The notes beneath the pieces were generated by a model. It saw only the letters and a program-made list of their open reading frames with translations. It was not told the origin of the DNA and did no database searches. Shown in pieces: positions 33,789-42,431 of a DNA stretch of 56,399 nt. Source of the stretch: Thermoplasmata archaeon. Its GTDB lineage: Archaea > Thermoplasmatota > Thermoplasmata > Lutacidiplasmatales > UBA184. The DNA lies in NCBI GenBank assembly GCA_027306505.1, contig DAHUZP010000032.1, forward strand, positions 1 to 56,399, read 5' to 3'. A program made the translations under genes and the position numbers. Position 1 is the stretch's first letter. Each line of letters opens with the position of its first letter.

Positions 33789-34379
33789 GTGGAGCCGCTG
33801 CTGCTGCTCTTCGCCTCTTCGCTATGGGTCCTCATCCCGGCCTACGTCGCGAACGCGGCGGCGACGCTTTCACGAGGCAAGGGCCCCGCCATGGATGGGG
33901 GCCGGATATGGGCGCGGGACGGGCGGCGGGTGCTTGGCTCCTCGAAGACGTGGCTTGGGTTCTTCGTAGGCTCGTTGATCGGCATGGCCGTAGGGCTGTT
34001 CCAGGCGTGGCTGATCCTTCTCGCCCCACCTCCCTGGAAGCTGGTCCCGGTCTTCGGCCCCGATCTCCTCGCCTCCATGCTCCCCGCCGGGCTTCTTGGC
34101 TTCGGAGCTCTTACTGGTGACGCGGCCGGATCCTTCTTCAAGCGCCGATTCGGTCGGGACAGCAGCGCGCCCTTCCCGGTGCTCGACCAGTTGCCCTTTC
34201 TCCTCGTCCCGATGCTCCTGCTGGGGGTCTTCACCCCGGGCCTCTTCGCCGCCGCCTTCTGGCCCGGCCTCATCCCTGGTCTGCTCACTGTCGCCTGGGT
34301 CCTGCTCCTCACCCTCTTCCTCCACACGAGCTTCAATTGGGTCGGATTCTTTATCGGCGCCAAGCGGGTCCCCTGGTGA
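33789..34379 (+). CDS. carS: CDP-archaeol synthase
   Basis: A 196-aa membrane enzyme that condenses CTP with digeranylgeranylglyceryl phosphate to give CDP-archaeol, the activated lipid for polar headgroup attachment. Family motifs are present: PAYVANAAAT near residue 18, GGRIWARDGRRVLGSSKTW near 37, and LTGDAAGSFFKRRFGRDS near 107, followed by LDQLPFL. About five transmembrane helices are predicted, and the protein ends in a helix with HTSFNWVGF. It starts with GTG after GGAGAG. It is 24 nt after the STAND ATPase gene and 3 nt before pyrE. With egsA it shows archaeal ether lipid synthesis. Confidence 0.93.
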   Translation: MEPLLLLFASSLWVLIPAYVANAAATLSRGKGPAMDGGRIWARDGRRVLGSSKTWLGFFVGSLIGMAVGLFQAWLILLAPPPWKLVPVFGPDLLASMLPAGLLGFGALTGDAAGSFFKRRFGRDSSAPFPVLDQLPFLLVPMLLLGVFTPGLFAAAFWPGLIPGLLTVAWVLLLTLFLHTSFNWVGFFIGAKRVPW

Positions 34380-34382
34380 GCC

Positions 34383-35114
34383 ATGACGGGTCCCCGAGCC
34401 GCGTCCTCGACGGAAGAGGCCGCCGACGAGGTGGCGGGGCACCTGCTCCGCATCGGAGCCGTTACCCTCTCCCCTCGGGAGCTCTACACCTGGTCCTCAG
34501 GGGTCCGCTCTCCGGTCTACTGCGACAACCGCCGGACCCTCTCCTACCCCGATGTGCGCGACGCCATCGTCGCTGCGTGGTCGCAGCTGCTCCTGACCCG
34601 CTGCCCCGATGTGCAGGTCCTCGCAGGGGTGGCCACGGCCGGCATACCGCACGCGGCCCTCCTCGCCGACCGGCTGCGTCTCCCCATGGTCTACGTCCGC
34701 CCGGAGCCCAAGGGGCACGGGCTTTCCCGAGCGATCGAAGGTGCCCTGACCTCAGGGTCGCGCGTCGTCGTGGTGGAGGACCTCATCTCCACCGCTTCCT
34801 CGCTCCTAGGCGCGACGCGACAACTTCGGGCGGCCGGTGCCAAGGTGATCGCGGCGAGCGCGATCGTGACCTACGGGTTCCCACAGGCGGCCGAGCAGAT
34901 GAGGAAGGCCGAGCTGCCTTGGTTCACGTTGACCGACCTGGACCACTTGAAGCGCAAGGCCCGGGCGATGGGCACGCTCAGTGAGGCCGAGCTCCAACTG
35001 ATTGACCAGGGGATGGCCGACGTGGGAGCGCAGATCGCCCTTCGGACGGCAACGCCCGATCCCGCACCTGAAGGGAGCCCCGAAGGGGCGCCACGGGTCC
35101 CAGGGAAGGCCTGA
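34383..35114 (+). CDS. pyrE: Orotate phosphoribosyltransferase
   Basis: A 243-aa enzyme that joins orotate to PRPP to form orotidine 5'-phosphate in pyrimidine synthesis. The substrate-binding VYCDNRRTLSYP is near residue 45, and VATAGIPHAAL and VRPEPKGHG follow. The PRPP loop is VVVVEDLISTASS near residue 122. An extra 30-residue tail ends the protein. It starts 3 nt after carS, and its stop overlaps the endA start (TGATG), suggesting a carS-pyrE-endA operon. Confidence 0.93.
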   Translation: MTGPRAASSTEEAADEVAGHLLRIGAVTLSPRELYTWSSGVRSPVYCDNRRTLSYPDVRDAIVAAWSQLLLTRCPDVQVLAGVATAGIPHAALLADRLRLPMVYVRPEPKGHGLSRAIEGALTSGSRVVVVEDLISTASSLLGATRQLRAAGAKVIAASAIVTYGFPQAAEQMRKAELPWFTLTDLDHLKRKARAMGTLSEAELQLIDQGMADVGAQIALRTATPDPAPEGSPEGAPRVPGKA

Positions 35115-36238
35115 TGCCATCCGAGGCGAGGAGCGACGGGCCCCCCCGGAACGAGAACGCGGCGACGGCGCCGCTCGCCCAGCTGCAGCTCGACGGCTCC
35201 GCCGTGGTCCATGACCTCACCGGGGCCTCCCAGCTCCATGGGCGAGGCGGCTACGGGACCATCGGGGAAGGCGGCGTCCTCCACCTGGATCCCCTCGAGA
35301 CCGCCTACCTCTGCGAGATGCAGCGCCTCAAGGTCGAGGGCCTGGACGGCTCGGCCCGGGACTTCCGTGCCCTCCTCGCCGCCGCACACGGACGGGACCC
35401 CACCTTCGAGATCCGCTTCCTGGTCTACCGTGATCTCCGCCAACGGGGCTACGTGGTCCTTCGGGGCCCCCCCCCGGTCGAGTTCTCTCTCCTCCCCCGA
35501 GGAGGCACCCCCTCGAAGACCGCCTCGAAGTGGTGGGTGGAGTCTCGTTCCGAGCGGGTCCCGTTCTCCCTCGCTGAGATCCTGGACCATCTGCGTCAGG
35601 TGCGGAGCGCCCGTCGGACCCTCCTCCTGGGGATCATCGATGAGGAGAGCGACCTTACTTACTACCGGGTCCGGGAGGTGACCCCGCAGGGGGAGAACCG
35701 GCCCCCTTCGGAACCCGCCGCGGCCGAAGGGTTCGACCTGGGGGACCGGGTGAGCCTTTTCGACCCGCTCTCCGTGACCGCCCTCGACGAGACCGAACAC
35801 TACGGCAGTCGGGTGGGGAGCCGGCTCGAGCTCTCGCTGCTGGAGGCGCTCTACCTGGGGAGGGAACGACGCATCTCCCTCCGTGCTGCCGACGGCTCGG
35901 GTACTCTCGACCTCAGACGTTTCGAACTCGGGGCCCGCGCGACCGAGCCGGACCTCCCGCTGCGTCTACCGGTCTACCGGCATCTGCGCGCGCAGGGGCT
36001 CATCCCCAAGACGGGATTCAAGTACGGCACCCATTTCCGAGCCTACGAGCGGGACCCTTCCTCCACCCACGCCCGGTACCTGGTCCACGTGGTCCCCCCT
36101 GAGTGGTCCGCGCCCTGGCCAGAGGTGGCTCGGGCCGTCCGTCTTGCCCAGGGCGTGCGTAAGCAGCTCCTCTTCGCATCGATGTCCCCCGGCTCGGAGG
36201 CACCTACGTACCTCCATCTTGAGAGGATGCGACCGTAG
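35114..36238 (+). CDS. endA: tRNA-splicing endonuclease, fused two-repeat type
   Basis: A 374-aa protein made of two tandem endonuclease units. The C-terminal unit (about 205-374) carries the full catalytic triad: Tyr311 in THFRAYE, His319 in THARYLV, and Lys350 in GVRKQLLFA. The N-terminal unit (25-190) keeps the fold but lacks the triad, as in the fused homodimeric archaeal enzymes. It cuts bulge-helix-bulge motifs in precursor tRNA and rRNA. The ATG overlaps the pyrE stop (TGATG). It should act on the intron of tRNA-Pro at 19135. Confidence 0.92.
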   Translation: MPSEARSDGPPRNENAATAPLAQLQLDGSAVVHDLTGASQLHGRGGYGTIGEGGVLHLDPLETAYLCEMQRLKVEGLDGSARDFRALLAAAHGRDPTFEIRFLVYRDLRQRGYVVLRGPPPVEFSLLPRGGTPSKTASKWWVESRSERVPFSLAEILDHLRQVRSARRTLLLGIIDEESDLTYYRVREVTPQGENRPPSEPAAAEGFDLGDRVSLFDPLSVTALDETEHYGSRVGSRLELSLLEALYLGRERRISLRAADGSGTLDLRRFELGARATEPDLPLRLPVYRHLRAQGLIPKTGFKYGTHFRAYERDPSSTHARYLVHVVPPEWSAPWPEVARAVRLAQGVRKQLLFASMSPGSEAPTYLHLERMRP

Positions 36239-36268
36239 CGACCCTCGAGGGTCGTGGACCAAGGGGCC

Positions 36269-36712
36269 CTAGAGCATCCCCCAGGTCGCGTTGAACCACA
36301 CGGGGGTAGCGCCTCCCCAACCGCTCGAGTAGCCGGCCCAGCAGGAGTAGCTCCCCCCGTTCGACCAGAAGGCGTAGCTGTCGCCGTCCATCATCCCCTG
36401 ACGGTCGTACATCATCCCTCCCTCCGGTCCGTCCATGTGGTAGGACATCGGCATGGAGCCGTGGTGGTAGACATGCACCGTAACCCAGACGGAGGCCGGC
36501 AAGGGGATGGTGCTGCTCGCACCGCTCAGCGACGTGACCTGGACCTCGGTCGAGAGGGAGTGAACGGGGACGTAGACCCCGGCCAGCACGGCGACGAGGG
36601 CGACCACGACGACCGCCACAATCGCCAACACCCAGCGCCGTCGAGAAGGCTTCGGGGCAAGGGCCGGCGCGCCCGGAGCGGCCACGCTCCGTCCCAGAGT
36701 TCGGGCGTACAT
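36269..36712 (-). CDS. Small anchored protein with Met/His-rich extracellular domain
   Basis: A 147-aa protein. A basic N-terminus (PKPSRRR) precedes one transmembrane helix, residues about 27-48, which orients the rest outside. The extracellular part begins with a beta-rich segment (EVQVTSLSGASSTIPL), then a dense Met/His stretch: HHGSMPMSYHMDGPEGGMM followed by DRQGMMDGD. It ends in an aromatic Gly/Ser-rich region with one Cys. Met/His clusters outside the membrane often bind copper or silver; that role is inferred. The architecture resembles the C-terminal half of the J-domain protein at 53784. It lies downstream of trpA on the same strand, separated by 322 nt. Confidence 0.55.
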   Translation of the reverse strand: MYARTLGRSVAAPGAPALAPKPSRRRWVLAIVAVVVVALVAVLAGVYVPVHSLSTEVQVTSLSGASSTIPLPASVWVTVHVYHHGSMPMSYHMDGPEGGMMYDRQGMMDGDSYAFWSNGGSYSCWAGYSSGWGGATPVWFNATWGML

Positions 36713-37034
36713 GTTCGCTGGGTCAAGCGAGGTCCACTTGGGAGCGTGGGCCCTCAGCGACCCGACACCGGGGGCCATCGGGGAGCGATCCGCATGAGCA
36801 CGGGCGCTCGTGCACCCGCCTGCCCGCGAATGGGAACAGCGGGCTGCCTAAGTGTGCTCGACCGGCTCTCGAAGGACGTCGCTGGTCCGACCGAGGGCCC
36901 GAGCGAGGGCTCTCGACGGCGGCGGTCCCCGGCACCTCTGGAGGACGCGCTTGGAGGAGAGGGCGGAGAAAGATGCTCGGGCCGGACATGCAAGGGGATC
37001 CACGTGGCCAGGAGGATGGGACGGGACCCGGCCC
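36713..37034. other. Intergenic stretch between the trp cluster end and the next gene
   Basis: No gene was recognised. It should contain the terminator of the trp cluster and the promoter of the Met/His-rich gene, but no clear hairpin with a T-run or TATA box could be picked out. Confidence 0.4.
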
Positions 37035-37856
37035 CTATGCGGGGAGGAGCGGCGCGTGTAGCGCCTCCACCAGCGGGCGGACCCGCTCGACGACCTCGGC
37101 GACGGGGCGGCCGTCCGAGAGGAGCGCCTGCACAGCGCTGCCCACGATGACCCCGTCCGCGCCCGCCCTCCGGTGGCGGAGCACGTCATCCTCCGTACGG
37201 ACCCCGAACCCTACCAGGACCGGCAGCTTCGGGCGGATCGCGTGCGCTCGCTGAAGGAGCGGCGCGAGGTCCCCTTCCCTTCCTCGGGTGGAAGGCGTGT
37301 CTCCGCCGCCGAGCCCGGTCGTACCGAACCGGGAGACCAGGTAGAGGAAACCCTCGCTCTTGCGGACCAAGGTCGCGAGTCGGTCCTCCTGCGTCGCGGG
37401 CGAGGCGAGCAGCACCGTGTCCACCCGGTGGACCCGACGGGCCTCCCGGAACGGCCGAAGAGCCTCCACGGGCAGGTCCGGTAGGATCAACGCGCTGCCC
37501 CCGGCCGCCGCGATCTCTTCGACCGCTCGAGCCTCACCGCGCTGCACGATCGGGTTGAGGTAGGTCATGACGGCGCAGGGGAGCCGCTCCGCGCAGGCCC
37601 GCAGGAGACGCTGGAGGTCTGCCCAGTGGTAACCGCCTCGAAGGGCCTCCGAGGCCGCCCTCTGGATCACCGGGCCCTCCGCCATCGGGTCGCTGAAGGG
37701 GAAGCCGATCTCCACTCCGGTCACCCCGGCCTCGCTCAGGGCATCCACCACCGAGAGGAACCGTTCCTCGGGCACCGACCCCGCCATGGCATAGACGAGG
37801 AGGCTCGCCTCCCCGGCGGCCTTCCTGCGGGCGAGCACTTCACCGAGGTGCTGCAT
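37035..37856 (-). CDS. trpA: Tryptophan synthase alpha subunit
   Basis: A 273-aa TIM-barrel enzyme that cleaves indole-3-glycerol phosphate to indole and glyceraldehyde 3-phosphate. The catalytic Glu and Asp are in [15 protein letters not shown] near residue 48. The phosphate-binding loops appear as [10 protein letters not shown] and VLVGFGVRT, then GVIVGSAV. The length is standard. Its start overlaps the end of trpB by 17 nt. It is the last gene of the 15-gene aromatic cluster. Confidence 0.95.
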   Translation of the reverse strand: MQHLGEVLARRKAAGEASLLVYAMAGSVPEERFLSVVDALSEAGVTGVEIGFPFSDPMAEGPVIQRAASEALRGGYHWADLQRLLRACAERLPCAVMTYLNPIVQRGEARAVEEIAAAGGSALILPDLPVEALRPFREARRVHRVDTVLLASPATQEDRLATLVRKSEGFLYLVSRFGTTGLGGGDTPSTRGREGDLAPLLQRAHAIRPKLPVLVGFGVRTEDDVLRHRRAGADGVIVGSAVQALLSDGRPVAEVVERVRPLVEALHAPLLPA

Positions 37857-39009
37857 GGGCCCCCACCACCTCGAGGTCCTTGTCTCCGCGACCGGAGAGC
37901 GTCACCACGATGCGGGCGTCCTTGGGCATCTCCCGGGCCCGGCGGATCGCCTCGGCGATGGCATGGCAGGGTTCGAGGGCCGGGAGGATCCCCTCGGTGC
38001 GGGCGAGCGCGTGGAACGCGCTCAGGGCCTCGGTGTCCGTTGCGGCGGTGTACTCGACGCGGCCGCTGTCCTTGAGGAACGCATGCTCGGGCCCCACGCC
38101 GGCGTAGTCCAGTCCGGCCGATATGGAGTCGGTCTCGAGCACCTGCCCTTCCGCGTCCTGGAGCAGGTAGGTGCGCATCCCCTGGAGGACCCCGGGACGG
38201 CCACGCGTGAGGGAGGCTGAGCCCACCGCGGTCGGGCCCCCGGACCCCCCCGCCTCGACGCCGAGCAGTTTGGTCGAGGTGCGCAGCAAGGGGTGGAAGG
38301 TGCCGATCGCGTTGGAACCCCCACCCACGCAGGCGAGAGCGAGGTCGGGAGGGGCTCCCCATCGGGCCCGGGACTGTCGCAGGATCTCCCTTCCGATGAC
38401 CGACTGGAAGTCGCATACCATCGACGGGAACGGATGGGGCCCTACGGCGCTCCCGAGAAGGTAGTAGGTGGTCTGGACGTTGGTGATCCAGTCACGGAAG
38501 GCTTCGTTGATCGCTTCCTTGAGGGTGCGGGCCCCGTGCTCCACCGAGCGTACCTGGGCGCCCAACAGGCGCATGCGCTGAACGTTCGCGCGCTGGCGAC
38601 CCATGTCCACCGCGCCCATGTACACCTCGGTGGGAAGCGCGAGCTTCGCCCCCACCATCGCGGTCGCGACGCCGTGCTGACCGGCGCCCGTCTCGGCGAT
38701 GAGACGGGCCTTTCCCAGGCGCTTCGCAAGCAGCCCTTGCCCGAGGGCGTTGTTGAACTTGTGGGCCCCGCCGTGAAGGAGGTCCTCTCGCTTGAGGTAG
38801 ATCTCCGCTCCTCCCACTTCCCGGGTCAGGTTCTCCGCGAAGTAGAGCGGCGTAGGGCGTCCCCCCCAATCGTGGGAGAGCCGCTCGAGCTCGGAACGGA
38901 AGGCCCGGTCGCGCCGAGAGGAGCGCCAGGCCACTTCGAGCTCACGGAGCGCGGGGACCAGCGTCTCGGGAACGTATGCACCCCCGTAGGGCCCGTACCA
39001 CTCAGGCAT
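37840..39009 (-). CDS. trpB: Tryptophan synthase beta subunit
   Basis: A 389-aa PLP enzyme that joins indole and serine to make tryptophan. It begins with [13 protein letters not shown], the TrpB1-type start. The PLP lysine is in HKFNNALGQ near residue 83, and the cofactor phosphate loop is [12 protein letters not shown]. It is the TrpB1 form that pairs with TrpA, fitting the adjacent trpA. A 146-nt gap separates it from trpF, the largest internal gap in the cluster, so an internal promoter is possible. Confidence 0.95.
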   Translation of the reverse strand: MPEWYGPYGGAYVPETLVPALRELEVAWRSSRRDRAFRSELERLSHDWGGRPTPLYFAENLTREVGGAEIYLKREDLLHGGAHKFNNALGQGLLAKRLGKARLIAETGAGQHGVATAMVGAKLALPTEVYMGAVDMGRQRANVQRMRLLGAQVRSVEHGARTLKEAINEAFRDWITNVQTTYYLLGSAVGPHPFPSMVCDFQSVIGREILRQSRARWGAPPDLALACVGGGSNAIGTFHPLLRTSTKLLGVEAGGSGGPTAVGSASLTRGRPGVLQGMRTYLLQDAEGQVLETDSISAGLDYAGVGPEHAFLKDSGRVEYTAATDTEALSAFHALARTEGILPALEPCHAIAEAIRRAREMPKDARIVVTLSGRGDKDLEVVGAHAAPR

Positions 39010-39155
39010 TCCGGCCGCTCCAGGGGCCGACGGGTCGGCCTCTGGGCCCTCCTCTGTCGCATGGGGTCGGGAGATGGATCATCTTCACGCGGCCAGGCCT
39101 TCAAGGTAGATAGGCCGTCGGTCCAGGGCGCGCTCCTTGCCTCGTGGCATCCCCC

Positions 39156-39872
39156 CTAAGCCAGGGCTCTCAGGAACCGGCCCACCTTCTCCCGTGACTT
39201 CTCACCCGGCCGGGACTCGACACCGCTCGACACATCGACCGCGAAGGGATGGACCTCCCGGACGGCCCGAGCGACGTTCTCGGGGGTGAGTCCCCCGGCG
39301 AGCATGAACCGCCGCCCCGGGTTCCTCACCACCAGGCGTCGGCATCGGTCCCAGTCCGCGACCAGCCCGGTCCCCCCCCGTTGTAGGGCTCCTCCGCGGT
39401 CCAGATGGAAGTACGGGTGGGAGGATACCGGAAGGTCCGAGGGAAGTTCGACCTCCCTTTCCCTCCGCCCGGCATCCGAGGGGCCTTCCCGAGGCTCGGG
39501 AACGGGGATCGAGGGGACCACCCGGGCGAGCTCCGTAGCAAGGAGACCTTTCGGCAGACTGCCGTGGACCTGGACGAGGTCCGCACCCGTCACCTTCAGG
39601 GCCCGTCGGATCCCATCGGCATCGGGGTCCACCAGCACGGCCACACGACCGAACCGACCTTCGGCCCTTCGGAAGATGGAGGCTGCCTGGTCCAGGGTAC
39701 GGTCGCGCGGGGAGCTCGGCACCCCGATGACCACCCCGATGAGAGATGCCCCCTCGGCAGCGGCGAGGTCCTCCGGGGTACGGATGCCGCAGACCTTCAC
39801 GGGTAGGCGCGACCGGCCCCTCCTGCCTAGCAGGTCCTCGATGGAGAGGGATGAGGTCGTGGTGGGGCTCAT
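39156..39872 (-). CDS. trpF: Phosphoribosylanthranilate isomerase
   Basis: A 238-aa TIM-barrel enzyme converting phosphoribosylanthranilate to CdRP. VKVCGIRTPEDL holds the catalytic Cys near residue 27. DLVQVHGSL follows, and FMLAGGLTPENV with AVDVSSGVE carries the acidic residue and phosphate site. An insertion around residues 125-165, with charged and aromatic residues, makes it slightly longer than usual. The ATG overlaps the trpC stop (ATGA). Confidence 0.93.
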   Translation of the reverse strand: MSPTTTSSLSIEDLLGRRGRSRLPVKVCGIRTPEDLAAAEGASLIGVVIGVPSSPRDRTLDQAASIFRRAEGRFGRVAVLVDPDADGIRRALKVTGADLVQVHGSLPKGLLATELARVVPSIPVPEPREGPSDAGRREREVELPSDLPVSSHPYFHLDRGGALQRGGTGLVADWDRCRRLVVRNPGRRFMLAGGLTPENVARAVREVHPFAVDVSSGVESRPGEKSREKVGRFLRALA

Positions 39873-40774
39873 GGTCCCGGGGTGCCCCCAGGGGACGTAG
39901 TCGAAGCTGGATGGAGCCGGAGCGACCGGAGGAAGGCCGAAGGGTCGCGGGCCCTGGAGAAGGAGGTACCGAGGAGGACCGCGTCCGCTCCGGCCCGGGC
40001 GTAGAGCTCCACTTCCGCCCGGCCCTTGATCCCGCTCATGGCGACGAGGGGCCTCGGGTCCTTTCGAAGCGTCCGTAGGACCCGTACGGCCTCCCGGGGC
40101 CGCAACGCGAGAGTGTCCAGGTCCCTCGAATTCACCCCGAGGACGTCCGCCCCGCTCTTGAGGGCGATCGGCACCTCGACCGGGTCGTGGACCTCGACGA
40201 GCACTTCCAGCCTGTGCTCGTGCGCGAGCTCCACCAGCCGTGGCAGGGGGGCGTGCAAGCGTCCGGCCCGGGCGAGCCGGGCCAGCAGGAGCACCCCGCT
40301 CGCCCCGTGGAGCGCCGCTGCCCGGATCTGGGCCTCGTCGATGATGAAGTCCTTGAACAGCACCGGAAGCTTCGTGGCCCGAGTGACCTTCGCGAACTCC
40401 TCCAGGCTGCCTCCGAACGCGAAGGGCTGCGGGATGACCGACAGGGCGTTCGCCCCGGCGGTCTCACAGATGTGGGCGAAGCGGTCCGGAGGTAGGGTCG
40501 TTAGCCTCTCTTCCTGGTGTCCCGGGGAGGCGTGCTTGAGCTCCACGATGAGGGCCGGGCCGTGGTCGTCCGCCCGGAGCGCCTCCCGGAGGGGTCGGCG
40601 GGGTCCCGGGCTCACCTCTTCGCGTGAAGGCCTCCGAGCGTAGAGACCGAACCGAAGTTCCTCTTCGACAATCCGGACGACCTCGTCGAGGAAGTGGTCA
40701 TGACCCTGCGTCGTCACCGGAGCGGAGGCTTGGCCCCTGGACTTTCGGACCGGCCTGGACGCTGAGGCGGTCAT
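39869..40774 (-). CDS. trpC: Indole-3-glycerol phosphate synthase
   Basis: A 301-aa TIM-barrel enzyme that closes the indole ring of CdRP. The catalytic Lys is in VELKHASPGH (the SPS motif reads ASPGH), with further conserved LFKDFIIDEAQI and GVNSRDLDTL, then VAMSGIKGRAE at the phosphate site. An N-terminal extension of about 25 residues precedes the fold. It overlaps trpD (ATGA at 40771) and trpF (ATGA at 39869), so translation is probably coupled on both sides. Confidence 0.93.
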   Translation of the reverse strand: MTASASRPVRKSRGQASAPVTTQGHDHFLDEVVRIVEEELRFGLYARRPSREEVSPGPRRPLREALRADDHGPALIVELKHASPGHQEERLTTLPPDRFAHICETAGANALSVIPQPFAFGGSLEEFAKVTRATKLPVLFKDFIIDEAQIRAAALHGASGVLLLARLARAGRLHAPLPRLVELAHEHRLEVLVEVHDPVEVPIALKSGADVLGVNSRDLDTLALRPREAVRVLRTLRKDPRPLVAMSGIKGRAEVELYARAGADAVLLGTSFSRARDPSAFLRSLRLHPASTTSPGGTPGP

Positions 40775-41844
40775 GGACCCTCCTTCGCCCAGGGGCGTGA
40801 CCGGGCGAGCTCTTGGAGCCTGTGGAGCTTGCCCACAGCGGCCCCGTCCTGAATGGCCGCCTTGGCCATCTCGACCCCTTCCTTCAGTCCTGGGACCCGA
40901 CCTTGGACCCAGAGCGCGGCGCCCGAGGTCAACAGGACCGAGCCCCGCACGGCCCCGTCCCCTCCACCCCTCAGGACGTCGAGAGCGAGCTGTGCCGCTT
41001 CCCCTGGCGGGCGGGGCCGGAGGTCGCCTGCCATCTCATCCCTTGAAAGGAAGCGAGACGGCTCGACCTCCCCCTCGCGTCCTCGAGCGGGGTCCTCAGG
41101 GAGGCCATGTAGGACCCAACCCTTCCGGTTCGAGGTGAGCTCGTCCGCGCCTTCGCCCCCGTGGACGCCCAGGACACGAGGCACCCCCAGGCGGTGGAGG
41201 AGCGGCACCGCGAGCCGTGCATAGTCCTTCGAGTAGCTTCCGACCAGCTGAGAGGATACCGAGGCCGGGTTCGTGAGGGGTCCCAGGAGGTTGAACACGG
41301 TGCGTCCCCCGATCTCCTTCCGCACCGGGCCGACCTGCCGGGTCGCCGTGTGATAGAGGGGCGCGTGGAGGAAGGCGATCCTCTCGCTCCGCCAGGACTC
41401 CTCCGCGAAAGAGATCGAATAGCGGATGGGCAGTCCGAGCGCCTCGAGAAGGTCGGAGGAGCCGCAAGGACCCCGCGCGGAGACGTTGCCGTGCTTCGCG
41501 ACGGGGGCGCCGGCGCCGCTCACCACGAAGGAGCTCACCGTCGAGATGTTGAAGGTCGGGAAGGGGGCACCCCCGGTCCCGCACAGGTCGACCGCCCCGG
41601 CGTCCCGCGGACCTTGGAAGGGTCGAGCCCTCTCCCGCAGGGCCGAGGCGAAGGCGTACACCTCCTCCTCGCTCTCGCCCTTTCGCGCGAACTCCACCAA
41701 GAGGTTTCGCATCGTGGAAGGAGAGAAGCATCCGTCCAAGAACCCCTGGGCGACCTCTCGGGCGGACTCCGGGTCCAGGTCCTCCCTGCGCCGGAGCCGG
41801 AGCAGCGCGCGGTCGGAGGTGGCTTCGCCGCTCCGCGGGCTCAT
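40771..41844 (-). CDS. trpD: Anthranilate phosphoribosyltransferase
   Basis: A 357-aa enzyme that transfers phosphoribose from PRPP to anthranilate. LCGTGGAPFPTFNIST carries the PRPP glycine loop, here GTGGA rather than GTGGD. KHGNVSARGPCGSSDLLEALG is the anthranilate-side motif, and RTVFNLLGPLTNPA follows. The start at 41844 was chosen because its ATG overlaps the trpG stop (ATGA) and family sequence begins there; a longer in-frame extension lies inside trpG. Confidence 0.93.
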   Translation of the reverse strand: MSPRSGEATSDRALLRLRRREDLDPESAREVAQGFLDGCFSPSTMRNLLVEFARKGESEEEVYAFASALRERARPFQGPRDAGAVDLCGTGGAPFPTFNISTVSSFVVSGAGAPVAKHGNVSARGPCGSSDLLEALGLPIRYSISFAEESWRSERIAFLHAPLYHTATRQVGPVRKEIGGRTVFNLLGPLTNPASVSSQLVGSYSKDYARLAVPLLHRLGVPRVLGVHGGEGADELTSNRKGWVLHGLPEDPARGREGEVEPSRFLSRDEMAGDLRPRPPGEAAQLALDVLRGGGDGAVRGSVLLTSGAALWVQGRVPGLKEGVEMAKAAIQDGAAVGKLHRLQELARSRPWAKEGP

Positions 41845-42431
41845 CTTCGAACCCCCCGGAGGAAGTTCGAGAGCAGGCGATCTCCATGCTCGGTGAGGTA
41901 GGATTCCGGATGGAACTGCACCCCTTCCAGGGGGAGGCGCCGGTGGCGGAGCCCCATCAGGACGCCCCCGGGCTCCCAGCTCGTCTCCTCGAGCTCGGCG
42001 GGGAATCCTCGCCGGTCGACCACGAGAGAGTGGTATCGAGCAGCCGCGAACGGGCTGGGCATGCGGGCGTAGAGCCCGTCCCCGTGGTGAAGGACGGGCG
42101 TGGTCTCGCCGTGGCAAGGGTAGGGTCCGCGGTGGACGCTGCCGCCGAAGGTCCGACCGATCGCCTGGTGGCCGAGGCAGACCCCGAGGGTCGGAAGTTC
42201 CCTGGCAAGTCCGTGAGGCGCAAGGAGGGCGTGGGTCACGCCCATGGTGCTCCGGTCATCTGGGTGTCCGGGGCCGGGGGAGAGGACGAGCGCGTCAGGG
42301 TCGAGCTTGCGAAGGGCACGGACGGTGACCGATGTGGAGCGGACCGTCTCCACCCGGGCCCCCAGCTGCGCCAGGGCCTGGGCGAGGTTGTACACGAAGG
42401 AGTCCTGGTGGTCGATGAGCACGACCTTCAT
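41841..42431 (-). CDS. trpG: Anthranilate synthase, glutamine amidotransferase subunit
   Basis: A 196-aa class I glutamine amidotransferase that feeds ammonia to TrpE. The oxyanion motif SPGPGHPDD is near residue 52, the nucleophile Cys is in GVCLGHQAIG near 84, and the His-Glu pair is in GVQFHPES near 171. The length is standard. It overlaps trpE at one end (ATGA) and trpD at the other (ATGA). Assignment to TrpG rather than PabA follows from the operon. Confidence 0.93.
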   Translation of the reverse strand: MKVVLIDHQDSFVYNLAQALAQLGARVETVRSTSVTVRALRKLDPDALVLSPGPGHPDDRSTMGVTHALLAPHGLARELPTLGVCLGHQAIGRTFGGSVHRGPYPCHGETTPVLHHGDGLYARMPSPFAAARYHSLVVDRRGFPAELEETSWEPGGVLMGLRHRRLPLEGVQFHPESYLTEHGDRLLSNFLRGVRR

